64,000 bases of DNA from Methylobacterium symbioticum (lineage in GTDB: Bacteria > Pseudomonadota > Alphaproteobacteria > Rhizobiales > Beijerinckiaceae), in the NCBI RefSeq assembly GCF_902141845.1, contig NZ_CABFPH010000017.1:1-64000 (forward strand), in the 5' to 3' direction. The notes beneath the pieces are model-generated. The model had not been told where the DNA came from and searched no databases. It saw only the letters and a list, made by a program, of their open reading frames with translations. This document shows positions 20,911-28,188 of the stretch, in pieces. Within the stretch, counting starts at the first letter, position 1; every line of letters begins with the position of its first letter. The position numbers were made by a program, and so were the translations under genes.

Positions 20911-21341
20911 CGGGCTACGACCTCGGAGACGGGCAGGGGTGGTCGGCCGTCGAGGCGGCCGGGGATCGCTGGGAGCTGGGATCGAACCGCGCATCCGGGA
21001 CGGAGCGGGCGAGCGGCTCGATCGCAAGGCTCGGCGGCGAGCCGGGCTGGATCAGGCCATCGCTCCATCGGCCCTTGTCTAGACGCGCTTGCCCGCGTCG
21101 GGCCGGTATCCATTTCAGTAGGGCACGGTCCGGCATGGAAAGCGGGTCGCGCAGATCATTTCCGCTGTTCTGAATTTGAACTTCAATAATCATCTTTATC
21201 TCGAAGTATGTATTCGTATTAACCGAAGGTTGATAATTTTCGCTTAAACCGTACGGTCATCGCAATGCCGATTTTAAATTAGCGTTCCGCCGCGCGCTCA
21301 AGCTCAAGTTGTAGAATTTGCAGCACACCGCGCTTTGCGCA
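20911..21341. other. Gene-free, AT-rich stretch
   Basis: The part from about 21170 to 21300 is clearly AT-richer than the rest of the window. It lies between the end of the tadG-like gene and the start of the GGDEF-EAL gene, and probably carries the promoter of the latter. No gene was seen. Confidence 0.5.
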
Positions 21342-22985
21342 TCACTGCACGAGCACTGCGCCGCCGCACCGGGTGCCGGTGACGGAGACGTCGGTGGAGC
21401 CGACCTTCACGCCGGCGAGGGTGAGGAGCGAGAACAGTAGGAGGTCGATCGGCTGAGCCGCGGCGCCGAGTGCCGTCGCGACGACCCCACGTGGATCGAG
21501 GATGCCTGGAAGACCGCCTCCGTTGATGCGCAGGTCGAGATTCGCGAGCAATCCCGCAGACAGGGATCCGATCAGATTGTTGGTCGATACCGTCTTCGGG
21601 CGCCCCGCCCGGATGTCATCGTCACCGAAGGTCACGGACTGCGTCGAGGAGCCGAGTTCGAGGCTCGCCGTCCCGGTCACGTTGAGAAGGGGCGCCTGCA
21701 GGATGGGGGCCGGGACGAGGGGCGGGCGCGGGAGGCCAAAATCGACTGCGCTCGCCGGCGTGCCGCCGATCGCGAGGTAGGCGACGCCGGTCGTCACGTC
21801 GAGCGTCACCGCGCGCTCGCCCGGGCTGGTCCAAGGGCAGACCACCTTCCTGAGTGTGGCACGTGCCGGTGCCAGTTCGAGATAGATCGGCAGGTAAAGG
21901 CTGGGCATTAGGGCCGGGCCCGGGATCCAGATCTCGACCAGCGCGCGCTGCTGGGCCGCGTTCAGGCTGGCGCCGGACCCGACGAAGCCGGAGGTGCGCC
22001 AAGCCTCCCCGATGCGCATCGTGATCCGGGCGCGCAGGAGACCCGGGACGGCGCTGCCCAGGTCCAGGCCGACCTGATTGTTGCCGTTGGCCGCGAAGGC
22101 GGCCCCTGCGATCAGGTCGAGTGCGTTGACCCAGAGCGCTTCCCCCGTGCGCGTCAGGGGAAGCGGGCCATAGGCGCCGGCCGTCAGCAAGCCGGCTAGG
22201 CGAACCGAGAGGCCCGTTCCGCTGAGGACGGCCGTCAGCGCGTTCAGAACTGCCAGGGCCGGGGCAATCGCGCTCGTCCGGTCCGCCGCCTCGGCGAGGG
22301 CCGTCGTGAGATCGAGCGCCGACAGGCTGGCCTTCAGCACCTCGTCGTAGGTGCCGGTCTGAATACCGACCCGCGGTGCCGCGGCTCGGAGGAAGCCGAG
22401 CGCGTCGATCCTGAGGCTCGCCAGGGCCCGATAATCCAGGATCGACAGGGTGATGGTCGTGCCGAGTAGGCGCGATAGCAGGGCGTTCGCGATGCCCGCA
22501 TCGAGGCTGGCGAGGCGGGAACCGAGCCCGAAGGCGGCAAGATCGGCGCGCATGGCCGTGGCTTCGCCCGAGACCGCGTAGCTGGCAGGCCCCCCGATCA
22601 CCCGCGAGAACCCCGTGCGGACGCTGGTGGTCAGGCGGACATGGGCCGCGTTGGCGCCGCTGGGGCCGGCCACGAAGCGGACGGCTGCCGGCATCGCGCG
22701 GTTGGCGGTATAGGTTCCTGGCGTCACAGACAGTTGGGCCCCGGTGCCGTAGCCATTGTCGGCCAGCGCACGCCGCGCGGCCTCGAGGCTGTTGCTCGAC
22801 CGGACCGAGGCGAGGGCCGCGAGATCGGCCAGCGACTGCACGCGCCGCTTCTCGAGAAAGACCATGCCGAGGTCGATGCCCAGCCCGGCGAACCCGAACA
22901 GGGCCGCGGCCGCGACCGCGGTGACCGGAACGATCGATCCGGTCTCGTCCCGCCGCGCGCGGCGGACCAGCCTGGGCAGCCTCAT
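21342..22985 (-). CDS. TadG-like pilus-assembly family protein
   Basis: The 547-residue protein starts with basic residues and one membrane segment, ETGSIVPVTAVAAAALFGFAG, followed by the TadG-like N-terminal block GMVFLEKRRVQSLADLAALA. This is the pattern of the TadE/TadG pseudopilin-like group, exported through the Flp pilus apparatus. The long C-terminal part is Ala/Leu-rich and not recognised. Its start overlaps the stop of the TadE-like gene by four bases, so the two are coupled. No Tad ATPase or secretin is in the window. Confidence 0.82.
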   Translation of the reverse strand: MRLPRLVRRARRDETGSIVPVTAVAAAALFGFAGLGIDLGMVFLEKRRVQSLADLAALASVRSSNSLEAARRALADNGYGTGAQLSVTPGTYTANRAMPAAVRFVAGPSGANAAHVRLTTSVRTGFSRVIGGPASYAVSGEATAMRADLAAFGLGSRLASLDAGIANALLSRLLGTTITLSILDYRALASLRIDALGFLRAAAPRVGIQTGTYDEVLKASLSALDLTTALAEAADRTSAIAPALAVLNALTAVLSGTGLSVRLAGLLTAGAYGPLPLTRTGEALWVNALDLIAGAAFAANGNNQVGLDLGSAVPGLLRARITMRIGEAWRTSGFVGSGASLNAAQQRALVEIWIPGPALMPSLYLPIYLELAPARATLRKVVCPWTSPGERAVTLDVTTGVAYLAIGGTPASAVDFGLPRPPLVPAPILQAPLLNVTGTASLELGSSTQSVTFGDDDIRAGRPKTVSTNNLIGSLSAGLLANLDLRINGGGLPGILDPRGVVATALGAAAQPIDLLLFSLLTLAGVKVGSTDVSVTGTRCGGAVLVQ

Positions 22986-23410
22986 AGCCCGCCCCTGCGG
23001 ATGCTCGCCGTGCGGGACAGCGACTTGGGGAACGGCACCAGGGGCGGAATCAGGCTGAGCAACGTAGCGTTGAGATCGTAGCGCAGCGTGACGGTGAAGA
23101 GATCCGGATCGCCGGCGTCCTGGCCGGCCTCGATCGTCACGGCGTTCGGCCGCAGCAGCGGGCTGGTGGCAATGCTACGTTGCGCCGCGGCGGTCGCGAT
23201 CGTGATGCGCTCCCCGGAGTCGAGGCCGGCCACCGCGGCGCGGGCCGCTTCGCTTGCCACCGTCTGGAGGCTGTGCGCATAGCCGAGGTAACTGCCGAAC
23301 CCCATGATTCCCAGCAGCATAGCGAGCAGGAAGGGCGCGATGAGGCTGAATTCGACGGCCGCGACGCCGTCCGTTCGCCTCAGGATCCTCGCGCAGAGGC
23401 GGAGGCACAT
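22982..23410 (-). CDS. TadE-like pseudopilin protein
   Basis: The 142-residue protein has the TadE signature near its N-terminus: RRTDGVAAVEFSLIAPFLLA, with the conserved Glu in AAVEFSL before a single hydrophobic helix. Minor pseudopilins of this type are thought to be processed by a prepilin peptidase and built into or beside the Flp pilus. The helix is followed by QTVASEAARAAVAGLDSGE, also typical. It is the first gene of a two-gene unit with the TadG-like protein. Confidence 0.87.
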   Translation of the reverse strand: MCLRLCARILRRTDGVAAVEFSLIAPFLLAMLLGIMGFGSYLGYAHSLQTVASEAARAAVAGLDSGERITIATAAAQRSIATSPLLRPNAVTIEAGQDAGDPDLFTVTLRYDLNATLLSLIPPLVPFPKSLSRTASIRRGGL

Positions 23411-23721
23411 CGCTTATACAACCTGTGAGTGAACAACTGCAGATTGAGAAGACGCGGAAAAGATTGCGCGCATCTTAACAGCGAATAAGAGTCGGATTTC
23501 GATTTGACGACCGTGTGGAAATGTCACTCTCTGGGTCATCTCGCGCATTGAATGCAATTCTCGAAATAGATGTGGCGCGACTACTCCTTCGAGTTCATGT
23601 AGTTGATCGCGCTGAAAACTTGCTCGATGACGGATCTCGTCGGCTGCTCGGAGAGGATCGGCTCGTTCAGGATGCCGAGCCCGCTGTGTTGCGCGCTGAA
23701 AGTCCCTGTCGAGGCCGTGCC
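23411..23721. other. Divergent intergenic region
   Basis: This 311-base gap separates the TadE-like gene and the DUF5722-like gene. Its left part (23411-23580) is AT-richer and likely holds both promoters. Its right part holds a possible gene remnant on the minus strand. Confidence 0.5.
23581..23706 (-). pseudogene. Possible 3' remnant of an unidentified gene
   Basis: On the minus strand, about 40 codons ending in a stop at 23581-23583 read like a real protein end, with GLGILNEPILSEQPTRSVI followed by EQVFSAINYMNSKE. The third positions are G/C-rich. Upstream the frame enters the 5' part of the opposite-strand glycosidase gene, so no full gene exists. It may be the tail of a gene lost when the neighbouring gene arrived. 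The parent family was not recognised, and chance cannot be excluded. Confidence 0.3.
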
Positions 23722-25716
23722 GTGACCACGATGGAGCCGGCGCGCGGGTCGATACGGCGCGCCGGCCGGACCGGGGCACTCGGGTCCGCGGTGGCCGCAG
23801 CCCTTCTCGGCCTGGTCGTCCTGACGGGCGCGCAGGCCGGGCCCGGCCCGTCGGGACCCGCCGATTGCGTGCTGAACGGCCGCAGCGTCCCGCATGGCGG
23901 TACGGTGACGGCCTATCCGGCCCCCGTCGTCGGCGTGGACGCGGTCTGCATCCCTGAGCGGCGCAGCTGCGCGAACGGTCGTCTCACCGGCACGGCAGCG
24001 TTCGATGCCTGTTTCGCGCGTCAGCGCTTCATCTCCGCGGCCTATCGACCGCCAGCCTCGAAGCAGGGCGTGCACGATTTCCGCCACGACGATCCCGCGC
24101 AGATCCAGGATGCGCGCTACGCGACGTTCCGGCGGATGGGGCTCGGCTACAAGGAGTACAACCTCTTCTGGCGCGGGCTGGAGATCGAGGCGGTGCCTTC
24201 GAGCGCCACGCCCATCGCCTGCCCCGCGGGCAGCTTCATGGTCCCGGCGAGCGAGGCCGAGCGCGCGACCTGGGGCTTTCACAGGTTCCGCTGCCTCTCG
24301 GAGGCGCAGGTCGCGCTCTTCGACGGCCAGCTCGCGCGCGACGCCGCGTCCGGGATGCAGAGCGGCGCCGTGCTCTGGGCGGCGCCGGAGCGATACCGCG
24401 ATCCGGCCTGCCTCGGCTCGCCCTTCGGCGGCGTGACGCTCAAGGACGGCTGCGTTCCGCGCGATGACGCGATGGACGATTTCGAGGATTACGTCGCCTT
24501 CGTCGCGAACCGCTACAGCGGGCGCGGCGGGCACGGAAAGATCTCGCACGTCATCGTCTGGAACGAGGCCGCGAGCGCCGTCTTCTTCGACTATTCGCCA
24601 GCGGTCGCGACCCGCGGCCGTCCCGGCCCGGAGGACGAGGCCCGCTGGCTCGCGAAATACGCGGACCTCGTCGCGCGCGCGCATGCCGCCGTGCAGCGCA
24701 ACAGCGCGGGCGTCATGCTCTACGCGAGCACCGATCTGCACTGGGAACAGCCCCGCATCGGCGCGGCCGATCCGGCTCATATCGGATCGCGCAGGCTGAT
24801 CGACGGGCTCTGGCAGCATCTCGGCGCGCGGGTGAGTTGGAGCGTCGCCGTCCATCCCTACGGCAACCTCGACCGGGCACCCGCGCCGGGCACCTACACG
24901 TTCCTCAATCTCGACCTCGTCATCGACCACCAGATGGCGAAGCTCAGGGCGCTCGGCCTGCCGACGACGTCGCTCGACCATCCGCAGGCCTACCTGATCG
25001 CGAGCGAGCAGGGCTGGCCCCAGTCGATCGGCATCACGCGCCAGGCGCGGTTCCTCTGCCAGGCGCACGCCCTGGCGCTGCAGACCCCGATGCTGCTGGC
25101 GCAGGCGCACAACTACTTTCAGTCGGTCGAGCCGCAGGAGAGCGCGGGCGGCCGCTCCAACCAGGGCGCCTTCTACGGGCTGATCCCCTACGCCGCGCCG
25201 ATCGACCTCAGCACCGTCGCGCAGTACCCGACGGGCGCGGCCTATCTCGCGACCGCCCCCACCGAATGGGGGCGGTCGAGCGCCCATGCCTGCTGCCGGC
25301 TGGCCGGCGTCGGCTGCCGGATCCCGGACGGCACCGCGCCCGTCTACCGCTCGCACCGCGGCGGCACGGTTCTCTACGCGCGTGATCTCGCCGAGGGCCC
25401 GAGGGCCGGCATGGCGTTCGACGGCACGGCCTTCACGATCTTCACCGCGCGCGGCGACGACCGCGTGCCGCTCTACCGCTGCCGGACCGAGGCGCCGGAC
25501 CGCTTCCTCTCGCGCGACGCGTCCTGCGAGGGCCAGGCCGCCGATGGCGGCCTCATCGGATATGTCTCCGCCTCGGCGCGGCCGGGCCTCGTGCCGCTCC
25601 GCCGTGGGGCCGACATCGCCACCGGTCGTCACCGCATCAGCCTGCCGGCTGACCTGGGGGGCGCCGACGCAAACGGACAGATCACCCTCGGCTACGTGCC
25701 GGCACCGGACTTCTGA
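23722..25716 (+). CDS. Secreted DUF5722-like glycoside hydrolase
   Basis: The roughly 664-residue protein starts with a signal peptide, GALGSAVAAALLGLVVLTGA. The middle resembles DUF5722/clan GH-A barrels. VIVWNEAASAVFF looks like the strand-4 acid/base Glu after Asn, and YLIASEQGWPQS like the strand-7 nucleophile Glu. VSWSVAVHPYGNLDRAP is also typical. It probably cleaves a polysaccharide outside the cytoplasm; the substrate is unknown. Many Cys residues suit a secreted protein. The GTG at 23722 has GAGG seven bases upstream; an ATG at 23731 is possible. Confidence 0.72.
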   Translation: MTTMEPARGSIRRAGRTGALGSAVAAALLGLVVLTGAQAGPGPSGPADCVLNGRSVPHGGTVTAYPAPVVGVDAVCIPERRSCANGRLTGTAAFDACFARQRFISAAYRPPASKQGVHDFRHDDPAQIQDARYATFRRMGLGYKEYNLFWRGLEIEAVPSSATPIACPAGSFMVPASEAERATWGFHRFRCLSEAQVALFDGQLARDAASGMQSGAVLWAAPERYRDPACLGSPFGGVTLKDGCVPRDDAMDDFEDYVAFVANRYSGRGGHGKISHVIVWNEAASAVFFDYSPAVATRGRPGPEDEARWLAKYADLVARAHAAVQRNSAGVMLYASTDLHWEQPRIGAADPAHIGSRRLIDGLWQHLGARVSWSVAVHPYGNLDRAPAPGTYTFLNLDLVIDHQMAKLRALGLPTTSLDHPQAYLIASEQGWPQSIGITRQARFLCQAHALALQTPMLLAQAHNYFQSVEPQESAGGRSNQGAFYGLIPYAAPIDLSTVAQYPTGAAYLATAPTEWGRSSAHACCRLAGVGCRIPDGTAPVYRSHRGGTVLYARDLAEGPRAGMAFDGTAFTIFTARGDDRVPLYRCRTEAPDRFLSRDASCEGQAADGGLIGYVSASARPGLVPLRRGADIATGRHRISLPADLGGADANGQITLGYVPAPDF

Positions 25717-25946
25717 GAGCCTGTTCGAGCGCTCTGAAGCCGAAGTGGATGCCGGTTCGGCGCGAGAGCGCGCGCCAGAACAAAGACTTGGAGCCGTTCT
25801 CGATTGCAACGCGATCGGGAGCGGCTCTGGAGCTGGATCGACGGATCGTCATGCGGAGAGTCTGCTCCTCCCATCAAACCACCTCAGGATGAGGTCGAGG
25901 AGGGGATAGGCCGGATCAATACCCGCTCGATCGGCTCAACAGGCTC
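25717..25946. mobile_element. MITE-like element with IS5-type ends
   Basis: The element starts GAGCCTGTT (25717-25725) and ends with the inverse AACAGGCTC (25938-25946). It is flanked by TGA on both sides (25714-25716 and 25947-25949). GAGCCTGTT ends with a 3-base T-N-A target are known for the IS1031 group of the IS5 family. No transposase is encoded in the 230 bases, so it would be a non-autonomous copy. The left TGA is also the stop codon of the glycosidase gene. The left half contains repeat copy B, and the middle has an ACCTCAGGATGAGGT hairpin. Confidence 0.55.
25727..25829 (+). repeat. Dispersed repeat, copy B
   Basis: This 103-base segment is closely matched by the inverse of 27765-27869 and more weakly by 14358-14431. 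Shared blocks include GCGCTCTGAAGCCGA, GTGGATGCCGGTTCGGCG, GACTTGGAGCCGTTC and CGATTGCAACGCGATCGGGA. The right end forms a long imperfect palindrome. Confidence 0.75.
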
Positions 25947-25949
25947 TGA

Positions 25950-26358
25950 CGCGGGGCGGCATGCGCCTCCGGACGGCGGAACAAGTCCAGGCGTGAAAGA
26001 TCCCGGCGCTGCATAGGATCGCCGGATCCTTGACGCCCGAGACATAGATGTAAACCTCTTGCATCCGCGTATGCAGACAACCGTTTGAAATTATCGTAGA
26101 CCTGATTCTGCACTCGGGCAAACCGTCATCAAGCTCGTTAGGAGCGTTCACGTTGCGGAATTAGAACTAATCTCTCGCATATTTTCCTGACATCACGGGC
26201 AAAGATATTTCATGGCTGGCGGCTGCCCTCAATCGGCTTTCAGTCAGCTCTATCTGCGTGTCGATTTTTGAGACAGGCCAAAGATCTTGCTCAATCGCGT
26301 GCAAGATCTGGGGGATGAGGGTATTTGTCTTCGGATATGCATTGGGGGGTGGTTTCGG
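25950..26358. other. Gene-free region before the FAD oxidoreductase
   Basis: This stretch of about 400 bases becomes AT-rich from about 26040. Short open frames on the minus strand (25916-26151) have no ribosome-binding sites and no recognisable features. The region probably holds the promoter of the gene at 26359. Confidence 0.45.
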
Positions 26359-27678
26359 ATGAGACACAACCGCTACGATGTCGTTGTTCTGGGCGGCGGG
26401 GTCAGTGGCCTGGTCTCCAGTTTCGATCTGGCGCGGCGCGGATACGGCGTGTGCCTGCTCGAGAATTACACCACCGCGGGCGGCAATCATATTTCGAGAT
26501 CGATGTCGGGCTATACCTTCGATATCGGGGCGATCTTCTTCTGGGACGACAATCCACTCTTCACGATGTTCCCCAAAATCAGGCCGCTCTGCGTACCGGT
26601 CGATTACACGATTCAACGCATAAACCCCGGTGGGCTCGTCACGACCTATCCATACTCCATCAAGGACGAATTCCTGTCCATGAGCGCGATGGAGATGGGC
26701 CGATCGGTCGCGCATCTGCTCTATGCGAAGTACCGATATCGACGTCAGAATTCCGCCGAAGATTACATCAATTACTATCTGGGGTCGTTTCTGGCCAGAA
26801 AGTCCGGCATCGATAAATACGTCGAGCGCTTCTACGGCCTTCATAGCAGCAAGATCAGCTATGAATTCGCCCATAAGCGAATGAACTGGATCGGAGCCAA
26901 TGCCGGCCTTCGCGAGAGGCTGAAGCGGGCCACTCTGCCGAAATCCCGGAGGCCGAAACCGTTCGCAGCCTCCTGCATCGCTCGGCCCAGATCCGGCTTC
27001 GGCGAGATGTATCATCTGGCCGTCGAGACCCTGTCGGACATGGGCGTGGAATCCACCTTCGATGCCGGGGTCGAGCGGATCCGGCGCAGCAACGGCCACT
27101 ATGTCGTCGAGACCCGAGGAAGCACGATCCAGTGCGATCGCGTGCTCAGCACGTTCCCGCTGAAGATCACCGGCGCCCTGCTCGGATTCGAGGACGCGAC
27201 TCCGCCGGCTTCGACGCAGATGCTGACGCTGTTCTGCAGTTTCGAGGGGAGCAGAAATTTCGACACGACCATTCTGTATAATTTTCACGCAAAGGGTGCG
27301 TGGAAGCGCCTGACCATGCACTCCGATTATTACGGTCGGTCGGACGGGCGCGAATATTTCAGCGTTGAGGTCACCTGCATCGGGTCTGTGCCGGCGGAGG
27401 GCCAGGCGTTCGCGGATTTCGCCGAGTCCGTGCGGTCCGTCGGCCTCTTCTCCGGAGCGCTGGATCTTCTCGGAAGTCTGGTGACCGATTTTGCCTATCC
27501 AGTCTACGCAATCGGATCGGAAGCGAGCCGCGATCACTATATGGACCGTATCCGGTCGGCCGGTATCGATCTGGTCGGGCGCCAGGGCTTGTTCGACTAC
27601 ATACCCGCATCGGACATCGCGGCCCGGAAAGCCCTCGAAGAGACGGGGCGCACCTACGGGGCCGGGCCTCCCTCCTGA
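26359..27678 (+). CDS. FAD-dependent oxidoreductase, protoporphyrinogen-oxidase/UDP-galactopyranose-mutase-like
   Basis: The 439-residue protein opens with a dinucleotide-binding fold, YDVVVLGGGVSGLVSSFDLA, and the following acidic residue in CLLENYTTAGGNH. This layout is shared by amine oxidases, protoporphyrinogen-oxidase-like proteins and UDP-galactopyranose mutases. The C-terminal VTDFAYPVYAIGSEASRDHY resembles the FAD-binding end of such enzymes involved in sugar or lipid modification. The substrate is unknown. The gene has more A/T in third positions than its neighbours and lies between inverted copies of a dispersed repeat, suggesting acquisition. The ATG at 26359 is preferred since the fold starts there. 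Confidence 0.75.
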   Translation: MRHNRYDVVVLGGGVSGLVSSFDLARRGYGVCLLENYTTAGGNHISRSMSGYTFDIGAIFFWDDNPLFTMFPKIRPLCVPVDYTIQRINPGGLVTTYPYSIKDEFLSMSAMEMGRSVAHLLYAKYRYRRQNSAEDYINYYLGSFLARKSGIDKYVERFYGLHSSKISYEFAHKRMNWIGANAGLRERLKRATLPKSRRPKPFAASCIARPRSGFGEMYHLAVETLSDMGVESTFDAGVERIRRSNGHYVVETRGSTIQCDRVLSTFPLKITGALLGFEDATPPASTQMLTLFCSFEGSRNFDTTILYNFHAKGAWKRLTMHSDYYGRSDGREYFSVEVTCIGSVPAEGQAFADFAESVRSVGLFSGALDLLGSLVTDFAYPVYAIGSEASRDHYMDRIRSAGIDLVGRQGLFDYIPASDIAARKALEETGRTYGAGPPS

Positions 27679-28188
27679 ATGATCGATTCGCGTCGCAGGG
27701 CGGGCCCAAGATCCGGGGTCCGCACAGGCCGGCGCATGACGGGTGCAGGATGCGGGATCGCGCCGAGAGCCGTTCCCGATCGCGTTGCAATCGGGAACGG
27801 CTCCAAGTCATTGTTTCAACGCGCTCTCTTTCGCCGAACCGGCATCCACGTCGGCTTCAGAGCGCTCGACCCGGTCCGGGATCCGGCGCCGTGTCGCCTG
27901 GGCGGACAGGACGGCATGGTGATGCCATGTCGGCTCCGGCGGCCGGCTCGGCGCGACGGGGCGCTCGAGGCTGGCAATGCCGGGGCGCTTGAGGCAGAAG
28001 GCGCCGATGGAACGCCGCGCCACCCCGAATGCCGGCCCCGTCTCCGTAGCGCCCGCCTGCGCCGCATCCCAGGCCGTGGCCCGGTCGCATGGCGGCGATG
28101 GCCAGTCCAGCCACGACGCCCACGGCCTGTCGTGGCAACGGGGCGCCACGCGGATGACCCGTCAGTGCGCCAAGCGTGCGGCGTGACG
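27679..28188. other. Gene-free region before the histidine kinase
   Basis: This 510-base gap contains repeat copy C near its left side. The remaining sequence is GC-rich with no frame that looks coding. A frame open from 27679 joins the kinase gene but crosses the repeat, so it is not taken as coding. Confidence 0.5.
27765..27869 (-). repeat. Dispersed repeat, copy C (inverted relative to B)
   Basis: This 105-base segment is the inverse of copy B at roughly 85-90 percent identity by eye. It contains a perfect 14-bp inverted repeat, GAGCCGTTCCCGAT (27767-27780) with ATCGGGAACGGCTC (27790-27803), across a nine-base loop. With copy B it brackets the FAD oxidoreductase gene. It lacks the GAGCCTGTT end seen beside copy B. 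Confidence 0.75.

Noticed and set aside
25916..26151. Two short minus-strand frames after the MITE-like element
   Set aside because: They have no ribosome-binding site or recognisable motif, and they overlap each other in different frames.
27679..28188. N-terminal extension of the histidine kinase up to 27679
   Set aside because: The extension crosses repeat copy C and gives an Arg/Pro-rich sequence without domain features. The kinase homology starts near 28189.
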